Assembly (NCBI GenBank): GCA_947585525.1
Contig: CANPXA010000002.1
Span: forward strand, 1 to 31,295
Reading direction: 5' to 3'
DNA: 31,295 bases
DNA from: an uncultured Akkermansia sp.
Lineage (GTDB): Bacteria > Verrucomicrobiota > Verrucomicrobiia > Verrucomicrobiales > Akkermansiaceae
How positions within the stretch are numbered: the first letter of the stretch is position 1; every line of letters begins with the position of its first letter. Position numbers and translations under genes: made by a program. Shown piece by piece: positions 7,985 through 17,500 of this stretch. Below the pieces are notes generated by a model. The model worked only from the letters and a program-made list of their open reading frames with translations. It had not been told where the DNA came from and made no database searches.

Positions 7985-10188
7985 GGGTGAGAGGAAGGCA
8001 GGGGGATGTTCAATTCGACCTCCGGAAATCGCATTCCCTCGGCGCGCGCTCGTTCAGTCTCACGCTTCTTTTGGGGGTCAATCCAGTACAGATGACTATC
8101 CAGCGGGTCATAGTAGAGAGGGGGGCAAAAGTGCGTGGTTGCAGAGTTGGGCCAGCAGAGCCAACGCCACTGCGCGAAGCGCCAGAACCCCGATGACCAG
8201 CCGGGAACCCAACAAGCGGTGTCGGCGATAGCTTTCTGTACGGCATGTTGAGCATCGATAGCCTCCTGCATGGAGGACGCGGAGCGGGCGGCGAGGATGG
8301 CGCGATCCAGTTGCGGGTCGGCTATGGCGGTGATGTTGGAGGTGCCGGGGATAGGGTTGCCCTCTGCGTTCACAGCATATTGGGACAGGAAGTAGGGCGA
8401 GGCATCCGGCACGGGAGGTGTAAATCCCCAGGAGAAGATGCAGGCGGTGTATTGCTTGTTTTTTACTTTGAGGTAGAAGACGGTGTCATCCATTTGCTCA
8501 AAATCAAGCTGTAGCCCGCAGAGGGCAGCATCCTCGCGCAGGATGTTCATCGCCGCGGCATAGGTCGGGTCGATGCGGGAACTCACTGTTACTTGCAGAC
8601 GAGAACCGTCCGGTTTCTGCAAGATGCCGTCGGCTCCTTCCACCGTGTAGCCGGCACGAGTGAAGTAGTCGCGCGCCAAGGAGGGGTCGTACGGCAGGGC
8701 GCGGATGTGTGGATTGGTAAAGGCGCCGAAGCCGGAGAAATAGGATGATCCGCGTCGAAAATCTCCGCGGAAAAGGGTGTCGATGACGGCTTGTACGTTG
8801 AGGGCGTGGTGGAATCCGAGGCGGGCGCAGATGTCGTCAAAGGGTGGAGCGGAGCAGTTGAGATGGAAACCGAAGCTGTTGCGCGGCCATTCGTTGGCAA
8901 AGCGCACGCGTTGGATGTAACCGGCATGCACAGGAGGAATCTCCAGCCCTTCATACCAATAATCGGAGTCTCGTGCCGAGATAACATCCAACTCGCCGAT
9001 GCGGAAGAGTTCGCGCATTTTCGCCCCTTCTGCGATGAATGAGTAAACGATGTGATCCACGTTGCAGGAATAGCGCGTGTATCGTCGGTCGGCAGCCCAC
9101 CAGTTTTTCACACGTGAAAGGGTGATCCGACTCCCCATGGTTACCCCGTCGGCATCTACAGCGTAGCCTCCTGTCGTGGGAACCGCCCGCCACAAATACC
9201 TCTGCGGAAAGTCCGGTCCGAACTCTGCGAAGAACCGTGTGCAGGTCGAGGGGAGAGACCCGGCGTAAAAAGCAGAGTAGGGGCGCGGCGCCGGGAGGGT
9301 CAGACCCACTACGTGGTCTCCGTACACCGCTATCCGAGCGAAGGAGCTCAGATAGTAGTCCGTATAAAAAGGCTCCGCGCTGTAGGGAGAGGTGCGCAGG
9401 TAGAGAGAGCTCACGAAGTCACGCGCCGTCAGGGGATCGCCATTGGAGAAGCGTGCCTTCGGGTCGATGTGGAAGTAGACGGTCTTTCCACCGGGAGAGA
9501 CAGCCCAACGGTCTGCCGTTCCGGGGATCAGGGCGCCCGTCTGTGGGTGGATGCGCACGAGGGGGAGCTCGATGTCGTTGTAGATGTACCGACGGGTGGC
9601 ATTGTTGCTGTTGGGACCGAAGACGCGCAGTGTATTGGGAAAGGTGCGTTGCAGACCGATGCGCAGGGAGCCTCCTTTGATGGCGGCAGGATCGCCGAGT
9701 TCCGGCTGATTGTCTCCTTTCTGCCAATGCAGGTCAGGAGGCAGTTCCTTTTCGGTGAGGAAGACGAGGTAGTCTCCCATGGAGAGGCGGGAACGGTACT
9801 TTTCTCTCTCGGCGAGTGCATAGAGGAGACGAGAGGTGGGTTGTGCCTCTGGTGCACCGGGGGCGGCGGAGGCTGCCTGACGGGCTTCTTCTTCGTCAAT
9901 GACAGACTGCTGCTTCTGCAGTTCCTGCTCGAGGTAGGAACGCACACGCGCGTTCCAGCGGGCGGGAAAACCGCGGAATCCCGGAGGCATGTGCCAGGCT
10001 CGGACGTAGGCAGGTACGTGGTCATCGTCGGAGAAGCCCGGGGGCAGGGAGGAATCCGGAGGGGGAGTCCAATCGATCCCCCGAGCTTCCGGGTCCTCCC
10101 CGCAGCCGCACAGAAGCAACAACACCATCATCAATCCGGTCGGGAGAGAGAGGGTTCGTTGAAAGCTGTGAAAAAGGGAGGAAAACAT
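7981..10188 (-). CDS. Peptide-binding lipoprotein, solute-binding family 5 (YejA/OppA-like)
   Basis: The 735-residue product begins with a lipoprotein signal (hydrophobic MMVLLLLCGC, lipid-bearing Cys29 after L-C-G), so it should be membrane-anchored in the periplasm. The family 5 binding domain starts at KGGSLRIG (171-178) and shows the usual ARFSNGDPLTARDFV segment and the PPFDD...ALNVQAVIDTLFRG segment typical of YejA-type proteins. Residues 30-170 are additional: Pro-rich, then a Glu/Gln/Ala-rich helical stretch, longer than in OppA or YejA (usually 540-610 residues). It is predicted to capture oligopeptides for the permeases upstream. The start codon is 9 nt after the stop of the permease gene; no clear Shine-Dalgarno is present, consistent with coupling. 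Confidence 0.88.
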   Translation of the reverse strand: MFSSLFHSFQRTLSLPTGLMMVLLLLCGCGEDPEARGIDWTPPPDSSLPPGFSDDDHVPAYVRAWHMPPGFRGFPARWNARVRSYLEQELQKQQSVIDEEEARQAASAAPGAPEAQPTSRLLYALAEREKYRSRLSMGDYLVFLTEKELPPDLHWQKGDNQPELGDPAAIKGGSLRIGLQRTFPNTLRVFGPNSNNATRRYIYNDIELPLVRIHPQTGALIPGTADRWAVSPGGKTVYFHIDPKARFSNGDPLTARDFVSSLYLRTSPYSAEPFYTDYYLSSFARIAVYGDHVVGLTLPAPRPYSAFYAGSLPSTCTRFFAEFGPDFPQRYLWRAVPTTGGYAVDADGVTMGSRITLSRVKNWWAADRRYTRYSCNVDHIVYSFIAEGAKMRELFRIGELDVISARDSDYWYEGLEIPPVHAGYIQRVRFANEWPRNSFGFHLNCSAPPFDDICARLGFHHALNVQAVIDTLFRGDFRRGSSYFSGFGAFTNPHIRALPYDPSLARDYFTRAGYTVEGADGILQKPDGSRLQVTVSSRIDPTYAAAMNILREDAALCGLQLDFEQMDDTVFYLKVKNKQYTACIFSWGFTPPVPDASPYFLSQYAVNAEGNPIPGTSNITAIADPQLDRAILAARSASSMQEAIDAQHAVQKAIADTACWVPGWSSGFWRFAQWRWLCWPNSATTHFCPPLYYDPLDSHLYWIDPQKKRETERARAEGMRFPEVELNIPLPSSHP

Positions 10189-10197
10189 GAGGGATGA

Positions 10198-11793
10198 TTA
10201 TTCGTAGTGGGAATGGCGGTGCGGGTCGGTAACGTCACGCACCCCCTCACCGATGAAAGTGATGAGCAGGAGGAGGACGACAAGTGCACCCACAGCGGCG
10301 GAGGCCACCCATGGGGAGGAAAGTTTTGCCAACCCATCGTTGAGCAAGCGCCCCCACGCGGCGTAGGAATCCGGAAGTCCGAAACCGAGGTAATCCAGCG
10401 AGGTGAGGGAGAGCACAACCGTAGCCACGCTGAAAGGGATGAGGGTGATGATGATGGGTGAGAGGTTCGGCAGGACGTGACGCAGCAAAATATGCAGGGA
10501 ACCGGCGCCCATGGAGCGAGCTGCCGCTACGTAGTCACGCGCTTTCTCTCGCATGGTCGCCGTGCGAATCAGGTAGGTCATCGGCATCCATCCCAGTATA
10601 ATCATCAGCGCAAGAGTTACGAACATTCCTCTCAGACTTACCGGAACAAAATCCGTCAGAATCATCACCAGGAATAGGAACGGAAGCTGAGAGAGGATCT
10701 CGATGAAGCGTTGTGTCACGATGTCGAACGTGCCGCCCCAGTAGCCCATGAGCATACCGATGGACAGTCCGATGGCGTAAATGAAAGGCAGGTAGAAGAT
10801 GGCTGCCTGAATGTTCACCTGAAGTCCTCCGAAAAGGTAGGCGGCTATGTCATCTCCTGCGCTGTCTGTGCCGAGGAGGTGTCCTCCGGTGAACGGCGGA
10901 GCAGGGTGGTAGTGGACGAGGAAGTGATCCGTGGTGCTTTGCTGCAGAAAGTTGGGGGTAGAGCCCTCGCCGGAGTATGATTCGGAAAGGAGTTGACCAC
11001 TCTGCCATAGCGCGGAGTATACCTCACGGCGTTCTCTGTTCCAGCCCTGCACATGACCGTCGGGCTTGCCGCGCCGGTAACGGATACGCAGGTGCACTTC
11101 CCCGTTGCGGAAGAGACGGCAGGCTTGCCCATCAAAGAGGGAGGTGCCGTCCGGCGTGTAGAGCAGACCATCTTTCACCACCAATTTTTCCATTGGGTAG
11201 GGCGCCGGATCACCGGTAGGATTCCACGGGATGAGAGGCATGAGGACAAACTGCGGACCTCCCGGCTTGCCGAGGGCGGCGTGCAGAGCCCGGTAGTCGG
11301 TTTCCGCAAGGGCGGCGTTGCCGGAGAGACCGAAGGTCGCACCCGGGATGATGTTGCGTTGAAAAGCGGGGAAGAACCATTCGCCCTGTTCAGTTTGTAC
11401 AGCGAGGGCGCGTTTGCCCACGATGAGTTGGTCAGCCGCGGCAAAGAGAACGAGTCCCCCCAACAAAAGGAGAGAAAGAGAGGCTCGTTTGTGAGCTCGG
11501 AATAATGTTATGCTGCGCCGAGCTTGAGGGGATAGTTTGAAGCGGGATGAGGGACGCAGCAGGAGATAGAAACCTGTCGCAATGAGAAGGACGACAATCA
11601 TCCAGCCGAACCAGTGTACCCGTCCGTCAGCCGCCAGAGCGGGGCAGAGCTCCGGCGGAGCAGAGAGGAAACTGAGCTGTCGGGAGACAGAAAAAGGCCA
11701 GGAGAGGGTAGGAAGAAGCCAGCCGCGCAGTTCGGCAACGGAGCTCAGGAGCGCCGCTGCGATGAGAATCAGGGCTAGCGAGTTCTTTTTCAT
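10198..11793 (-). CDS. Peptide ABC transporter permease (YejE/OppC-like) with a large periplasmic insert
   Basis: The 531-residue product ends in a standard binding-protein-dependent permease domain (~305-525). It has HLLGTDSAGDD (305-315), matching the HPLGTDxxGRD signature of OppC-type subunits, and the EAA coupling loop DYVAAARSMGAG (420-431). Family members usually have 290-350 residues; here about 200 extra residues are present, namely two further N-terminal helices (6-24, 63-80), the usual first helix near 105-121, and a ~180-residue periplasmic segment before the permease core. YejE proteins also carry an enlarged segment at this place, but smaller. The ATG directly abuts the TAA of the upstream permease gene (TAAATG), a coupled arrangement. 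Confidence 0.87.
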   Translation of the reverse strand: MKKNSLALILIAAALLSSVAELRGWLLPTLSWPFSVSRQLSFLSAPPELCPALAADGRVHWFGWMIVVLLIATGFYLLLRPSSRFKLSPQARRSITLFRAHKRASLSLLLLGGLVLFAAADQLIVGKRALAVQTEQGEWFFPAFQRNIIPGATFGLSGNAALAETDYRALHAALGKPGGPQFVLMPLIPWNPTGDPAPYPMEKLVVKDGLLYTPDGTSLFDGQACRLFRNGEVHLRIRYRRGKPDGHVQGWNRERREVYSALWQSGQLLSESYSGEGSTPNFLQQSTTDHFLVHYHPAPPFTGGHLLGTDSAGDDIAAYLFGGLQVNIQAAIFYLPFIYAIGLSIGMLMGYWGGTFDIVTQRFIEILSQLPFLFLVMILTDFVPVSLRGMFVTLALMIILGWMPMTYLIRTATMREKARDYVAAARSMGAGSLHILLRHVLPNLSPIIITLIPFSVATVVLSLTSLDYLGFGLPDSYAAWGRLLNDGLAKLSSPWVASAAVGALVVLLLLITFIGEGVRDVTDPHRHSHYE

Positions 11794-13125
11794 TTAACGA
11801 AATTTGATGCGGGGATCAAGCCAGGCGACGAGAATATCTGAAAGCAGATTGCCCAAGATAATGATGACGGAGCTGAGGAGGAGGGTGCCCATGATAAGTG
11901 TGTAATCTTTGTCCATGAGCGCTTGGAAACTCAGCATACCGAAGCCTCGGATGTCAAAAACGCGCTCAATGAGGATGGAACCTCCCACGACGGAACAGAT
12001 GACGCCCCCGAGACCTGAGGCAACCGGGATGATCGCATTTCGCAGGGCGTGGAGCCACGTGGAGCGCCGGAAGCTGAGCCCCTTGGCTGCCGCCGTGCGC
12101 ATGTAGTCGGTCGCCAAGTTTTCCATCAGGTTGTTTTTGACCATCATTGTGGTCATGGCGAGGGCTCCGATGATGTAGCAGGTGAGGGGAAGGACGGTGT
12201 GAGCCGCCAGGTCGGAGATTTTTTCATTGAGGCTCATGCTCTCATAATTCACGCTCGTGAGGCCGTACAGGGGGAAATATTCCAGTCTGGCCCCGAGATA
12301 GATGAGCAGCACGGCACCCAGAGCAAAGCCGGGTACCGCATAACCGATGAAAACGAGGATGCTGGTGACGCTATCGGTCCAGCTGCCGTGATGCATGGCC
12401 TTGAAAACGCCGAGAGGAATACTGATCAAGTAGGTGATGATGGCGGCCAGGATGCCGAAGTAGAGAGAGACAGGGAGCCGGCTGAGAATCATGGAAAGGA
12501 CGGGCTCGTTGTACTTGTAGGAGCAACCGAGATTGCCCTGCAGGAGACCGTTCCATTCCTCCCGGAATACGAGGGCACGCCATGGTTTGCTGCCGGCGCG
12601 TCGGGCGAGGTCGGATGCTTCATGGTGAGGCGGAAGAGGTCGCGTTGAAGTACGGGGATGCTGTTTGCTCGGTTCTTTTGGCGGTTCAATGATGAGCTTC
12701 CAACCTTCTTCGCTAAACCAGGCAGGTGCATGGAAGCGGGGCGTGAGTCCCTCCCGTCGGATATCCAGAGTGCGGGGGGATCCGTCCGGTGCGGAAAGAG
12801 TGATGGTGGCGCGTTCTTCGGAGCTAAATTCGGCGCGGTTGATGTTTGTGCGGGAGCGAAGGATGCCGAGCCATTGGAGGTAGGCTTTAAAGATGGGTTC
12901 GTTGAGATTGAAGAGATCCTCCAGTTTTTCGCGCTCGGCATCACTGACCTGTGATGTGTTGATGCCACTCGTTTTTTCCCCGGAGAGCGAGGCGATGACC
13001 TGTTCCTGGAGGATCCTGTCCACGGGACCTCCCGGCACTATGCGGGTCAGACAAAACACGATCAACGTAACTCCGATCAGCGTGATCGGAGCCAGAAGCA
13101 GTCGCTTGACGATGTACCGGCGCAC
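11794..13125 (-). CDS. Peptide ABC transporter permease (YejB/OppB-like)
   Basis: The 443-residue product has the OppB/YejB N-terminus (YIVKRLLLAPITLIGVTLIVF, then PGGPVD at 31-36), a long periplasmic segment, and the permease domain from ~205. The EAA loop is DYMRTAAAKGLSF (340-352). The PGGPVD sequence and the insertion right after it resemble YejB more than OppB. Residues ~90-185 are additional again: a small beta-rich piece and a Pro/basic linker before EWNGLLQGNLGCSY. The start is GTG at 13125, fitting the family N-terminus; the ATG at 13133 is in another frame. A promoter-like element lies just before it, so this subset of the operon may also be transcribed separately. Confidence 0.88.
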   Translation of the reverse strand: MRRYIVKRLLLAPITLIGVTLIVFCLTRIVPGGPVDRILQEQVIASLSGEKTSGINTSQVSDAEREKLEDLFNLNEPIFKAYLQWLGILRSRTNINRAEFSSEERATITLSAPDGSPRTLDIRREGLTPRFHAPAWFSEEGWKLIIEPPKEPSKQHPRTSTRPLPPHHEASDLARRAGSKPWRALVFREEWNGLLQGNLGCSYKYNEPVLSMILSRLPVSLYFGILAAIITYLISIPLGVFKAMHHGSWTDSVTSILVFIGYAVPGFALGAVLLIYLGARLEYFPLYGLTSVNYESMSLNEKISDLAAHTVLPLTCYIIGALAMTTMMVKNNLMENLATDYMRTAAAKGLSFRRSTWLHALRNAIIPVASGLGGVICSVVGGSILIERVFDIRGFGMLSFQALMDKDYTLIMGTLLLSSVIIILGNLLSDILVAWLDPRIKFR

Positions 13126-13131
13126 AAGGGC

Positions 13132-13159
13132 ATTCTACCAAAAGTGGTGCAGGAGACAA
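13132..13159 (-). promoter_or_regulatory. Internal promoter before the YejB-like permease gene, possibly leaderless
   Basis: Minus strand: -35 TTGTCT (13154-13159), 16-nt spacer, -10 TAGAAT (13132-13137), then exactly 6 nt to the GTG start. It lies in the 47-nt gap after the AIM24-like gene. No Shine-Dalgarno is present before the GTG. Confidence 0.45.
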
Positions 13160-13172
13160 GAGGATTTTTTGG

Positions 13173-14468
13173 TCAGAAACCGAGTAGTTTGCCGAGCCCC
13201 TCCAGGAAGGTGTAAAAGGTCTTCTCCACAAGCGTAGCCGGCACGACTTGGGCGTTGCGGAGGCGGACGCAGCCCTCACCTCGGAGCTGGAGGTCGAAGA
13301 GGTCGGTTCGACCGAGGATGTAGGGAACCAGGGTCTCCGTGCGACGGGCGGAAAGGATGACGCCTGATGAGGAAGTGATCAGACTGTGCTTTTTCCGGAT
13401 GAGAGGAAGTACGGGCGACACAGTCAACTGAGTGATGCCTCCCTGGGAGCGAACGACAACTGTACCGGGACCCGTGAGGGTGTAGTAGCGGATTTGACCA
13501 AGACACCAAGCGGGGAGGGAGAAGAGTTTCCAGCAGGCGGAGATTTGAATGCCGGAGCCGAATGCCACGAGATCGGTCGGACTGATGAGTACTCTTTCTC
13601 CTTCGCGCAGAAAAAGTTTGCTGAAGTATTCATCGGGGTCGTCGGAGGAGATGCTCAGCGTGTGCTCAACCGTGCTTTCAGGAGCGGAACGGAAGCGGGT
13701 CATCAGGGTGAGGCCGCAGAGGATGCTCATCAAGGGATGGCGGAGACTGAATATCCAATGGGTGTCCTTGGTGAGTTGTGGAGAGTCCGAGTACCCGGCG
13801 CAGAAGGCCTCATCACGAACGCTGATGGACTCGTCCGGACGGAGCGCGATGTGCAGCATTTTGCAGCCGAACTCTCCGTCATTCTCGCTGTGTGTCGATT
13901 GGGGGAGAGTCGTATTGCTGTCGGACAGGTGGAGCGAACCGAGTCCTTCCACCCAGGGCGCTAGGCCGTAAAAGAGGAGAAGTTTGCCCGCAAGAGTCGC
14001 TGACAGGAGGCCGAGCGTTGCCAGCAAAGCTTCCGACCACACGGCTCCGAGGGCGGCCAACAGGATGAACAAGGAAGCTTTGAGGAAGTTGTGAAAGTCG
14101 TTGTCTTTACCGAGTGGGATTCCCTCGACACTCACGTAATTTTCTTGAAGTTGGTCGTAGCGGACTTGAAGCTCTTCTTCATCGCGCTGAAGGGAGCGGT
14201 ACTCGTCAAAGAGTTTTGTTGCTCGTTCCTTCAGTGTTGAATAGTTGGAGAACGTGATCACATCCTTAAGCAGCATAAATCCGGACATCTGAGTGACCTT
14301 AATCTTCTTGCGCGTGTATTCCAGTTTGGCACGGGTCTTTTCAATCAGAATGAGCGTGTGCATACGCTCGTTCCGGAGATCACTCACCTTTCCCGCGCTC
14401 TGCCAGATTGCCATACCTCCCCATAGAACGAGAAAGATCAGCACATACCTGCGCAGAAATGAAAACAT
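13173..14468 (-). CDS. Membrane protein with coiled coil and possible AIM24-like domain
   Basis: I do not recognise this as a named protein. From the ATG at 14468 it has 431 residues: a transmembrane helix (about 8-24), a charged helical region likely to be coiled coil (about 30-112), one or two hydrophobic segments (about 123-165), then a beta-rich domain from ~195 to the end. That domain shows features of the AIM24/DUF124 family, such as LREGERVLISPTDLVAFGSG and YYTLTGPGTVVVRSQGG, but the assignment is by eye. The open frame reaches a TTG at 14492; the ATG is preferred because the signal-anchor helix starts there, though spacing to the upstream protease stop (37 or 13 nt) allows either. Its position between the protease and the transporter suggests it scaffolds or anchors this system; that is inference. 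Confidence 0.55.
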   Translation of the reverse strand: MFSFLRRYVLIFLVLWGGMAIWQSAGKVSDLRNERMHTLILIEKTRAKLEYTRKKIKVTQMSGFMLLKDVITFSNYSTLKERATKLFDEYRSLQRDEEELQVRYDQLQENYVSVEGIPLGKDNDFHNFLKASLFILLAALGAVWSEALLATLGLLSATLAGKLLLFYGLAPWVEGLGSLHLSDSNTTLPQSTHSENDGEFGCKMLHIALRPDESISVRDEAFCAGYSDSPQLTKDTHWIFSLRHPLMSILCGLTLMTRFRSAPESTVEHTLSISSDDPDEYFSKLFLREGERVLISPTDLVAFGSGIQISACWKLFSLPAWCLGQIRYYTLTGPGTVVVRSQGGITQLTVSPVLPLIRKKHSLITSSSGVILSARRTETLVPYILGRTDLFDLQLRGEGCVRLRNAQVVPATLVEKTFYTFLEGLGKLLGF

Positions 14469-14505
14469 GGTTTCTCGTGGAGTTGGGCGCAAAAGAATAT
14501 CCGCG

Positions 14506-17500
14506 TCAGTTAGTTCCCTCAGACGTCAGATGGATCGTGATGGATTCTCCTTTTTTGAGGGAGAGGGAAGGAATGAGGATGAAATCATCTGTGATGATGG
14601 CATTTTTCAGGCTGCAGCTGATGGTTTCAGCTCCCCGGAGCCGCTCAGGAAAAAGGGCGGCGGCGGGTCCGGAAAAATCGCTCCTCGCCGTGATGGAGAG
14701 GTCACGAGCGGATTCGTTCCAAGTCATTTGAAGCGGGGCAGGTGTGTGCGTGCTGTCCACTGCAGCTACCCATGCGGGGTCGCCGAAGAATGCGAGGATG
14801 TCGCGTTCCTGGACAAGCCCGACTGCTTCACGAGCCTTGGCCGTGGGTATATGAGCGCCTGCTTGCAGGATGTCACGTTGGAGAGTCGGACTGATCTCCG
14901 AATCATTGAACTGCACATTGAGCAATTTCGGATCCAATTCCAATGTGCGAGCGATAAGCAGCTGGTTGCCCAGATAGAACGCCTCAGCTAAAGTTGTTTC
15001 ATCCGTGTGTTTCAGAAAGAACTGCAATGTGTTTTGGGCTGCCTCGTGGTGCCAGGAGGGCACGGTGTAGCCGGAAAATTGATTGCATCCGTAAGCAGAG
15101 AGGGCCGTGATGACCATGCTTTGAGTGGTGCTGTGGACATCTCCTCTTTCCCCTGGGCCCATATCAACCCACACTCGCACGGTCTCATCAGGTTCAATGA
15201 TGGGGAAATGCATCGCTTCTGCAAGACTTTGCAGTGCGCCCGTTTTGCCTTCTAGGGCGGGCTGGCGTGCGCTGGCAAAAGCGATGAGGTGTTGGCAGCC
15301 CACTTGGTGGAAACGATTATCAGCGGAGAAGATGAGACCCTTGCACGAAGGCATTTCGAGACTGAAGGGTGAACCGTGTCCTCCGGCAACAATCAGTTGG
15401 GGAGCCTGCGTGGAGAGCTGGTAGGAGAAACGGGGTTGCAAGCCGTTTTGGATGACATCAAGACCCTCCGGAGTGTCAGCGGTGAAGGTGGAGGTGGAGG
15501 ACGAGTCATAGCCATGGCGTTCCGTGATGGCGAAGTCTTTCTTCTCTGTCATGCAGAAACTGCGTTCCATCCGGGAGCAGTCGGGCTCGACCATGGTGGA
15601 GAGGAGACTTGTGATGATGAGCGGTTTTTCATGCTGAGCAATGCGCAGAGCGTCTTTCGCGTTGCTTCCGGATATGATCCCCCACAGGCAGTCTCCGTAC
15701 GGATCGTCGTCGATTTTTCGAGTGGCTCGGTGCAAGATGTCAACCGTGGCTCGGTTAACCTCCTCGGGACGCAGAACGATGGCGGCATAGCGCGCGCCAC
15801 TCCTGCGCAGGGTTTCCGCACAACTCTCTACATCCAATTTTTCCACGGTTTCGAGCGTGGCTCCGGCGTATTTTTTCAGCAGCGCGTCTGCCACCGCTTT
15901 CCATTCTGTCCGCTCTGCCGTAGCTTTCGTCATCAGGACGACGTATTCCCCCTCTGCAGGAGAGCTGAAGGCAGGAGTCTCTTCTGTTTCCCGGGTATTC
16001 GGATCGGCTTGATCCTGGTTTTCATCCTTACCAATCTCCGTGTCCTGAGGCACGACGAAGTAAAAGTTGGTCTGCTCAGGTTTGCCAAAGACTTCGCGCC
16101 CGAGAGCTCGTATCTCATCTGCTGTGATGCCTTGGATATCCTTGCTAAAATCACGCATGAGAGGAAGGCGTTGAGGGTCGCTCTGCAGGTCGATGAGATT
16201 TTCTTCCCAGTAGTCCGGAGAGACGAGCGATTTCTGCATGGCTGCTACAATGGGACGCTTCGCCCGCTCAAAATCATCGTCGGAAATATCGCCGCGTCCC
16301 ACGGCAGTGCAGATGCTTTCCATGGCTGCGCTCACCTTTGTGCGGTTGCCCTTTACCCCGAAGCTCACCGTGGTGAGCAGGGCGGCGTTATCGAAGTCCG
16401 GGTTGAGTTGCAGTTTCGCGCTGGGTGAGTAGCTTTCTCCCATGTTTGCGCGCAGACCGTTGAAGAGTTTGTCGCGCACGATGGAGGAGAGGATGTGGAG
16501 GCGCCGGTTCCGACGGAGATCTCTCCCATTGCCCGCATAGTGCACATGCGCTACGATGGTTTTGTCAAGATCAGTCGGGTAGCGCATGATCTCGCGTTGC
16601 CCCCATGGTTGGAATTCCACCCGACGTCTCGTGTCCGGCACGGGTATCGGCTCTGCCCGACGTTGGGGCATGGCGCCAAAGGTGCGTTCAAGGATCGGGA
16701 TGATCTCATCGACATCAAAGTCTCCCACGAGACTCACTTCGGTGAAGTTCTTCTCCAGAAGAGGGGAGAGAACCTCCCTGACCGATTGGGCGGAAAGAGC
16801 TTCTATTTCCTCGCGCTGTGGTACAGCGAAGAGCGTATTTTTGCCGAACAGAGCACGGCGGGATTGCATGGCATAAACACCGTTCGGTGTGGTCTCAAGA
16901 TCGCGATACTCATTGTTGAGACTGCGACGCAAAAGAAGTTCCCCATCCTCTCTGTAGCCGGGGTAGAGGATGGAGGCAGCGAGCAACTTGCACTGCAGTT
17001 CAAGATCCTCCGTGGAGCTCAATCCGGTGAAGACAAAGTGCGTGGGAGTAAGGTCGAAGTCCAGCGAGACTCGTTTGGAGGCGAAGATGCTCTCCAGCTC
17101 ATCGTAGCTGTGTTCCTGAAGACCGCCCCTTTGCATGACGGCTCGTACCATTTGGGTGAGTCCGGGCGTGTCGGGCAAGGCAAGCCTTCCTCCGTTGACG
17201 GCCGCCGTCACGCGTATGCTTCCCTTTCGGAAGTCGATGGGTTTGAGGTTTACCTTGACGCCATTGGAGAGAGTGAGGGTGGTGATGCCGAGATCTTGGA
17301 TATCCTCTCGGTGCAACACGACGCCGGGCACACCGATGGTGTCGTATGCAAAGGGTTTCGTTGTTGCAGCTGCTCGCGCTTCCACCGGTTGTGCGAGCGC
17401 TTGTTCAAAGATTTCGCGGAGCGCCTGTTCCGAGCTGTCGTTCGGAAGGTTGCCCATGAGGGTAAGCCTCGCCTGATGCAGGTCAAATGCTTTCTCCAAA

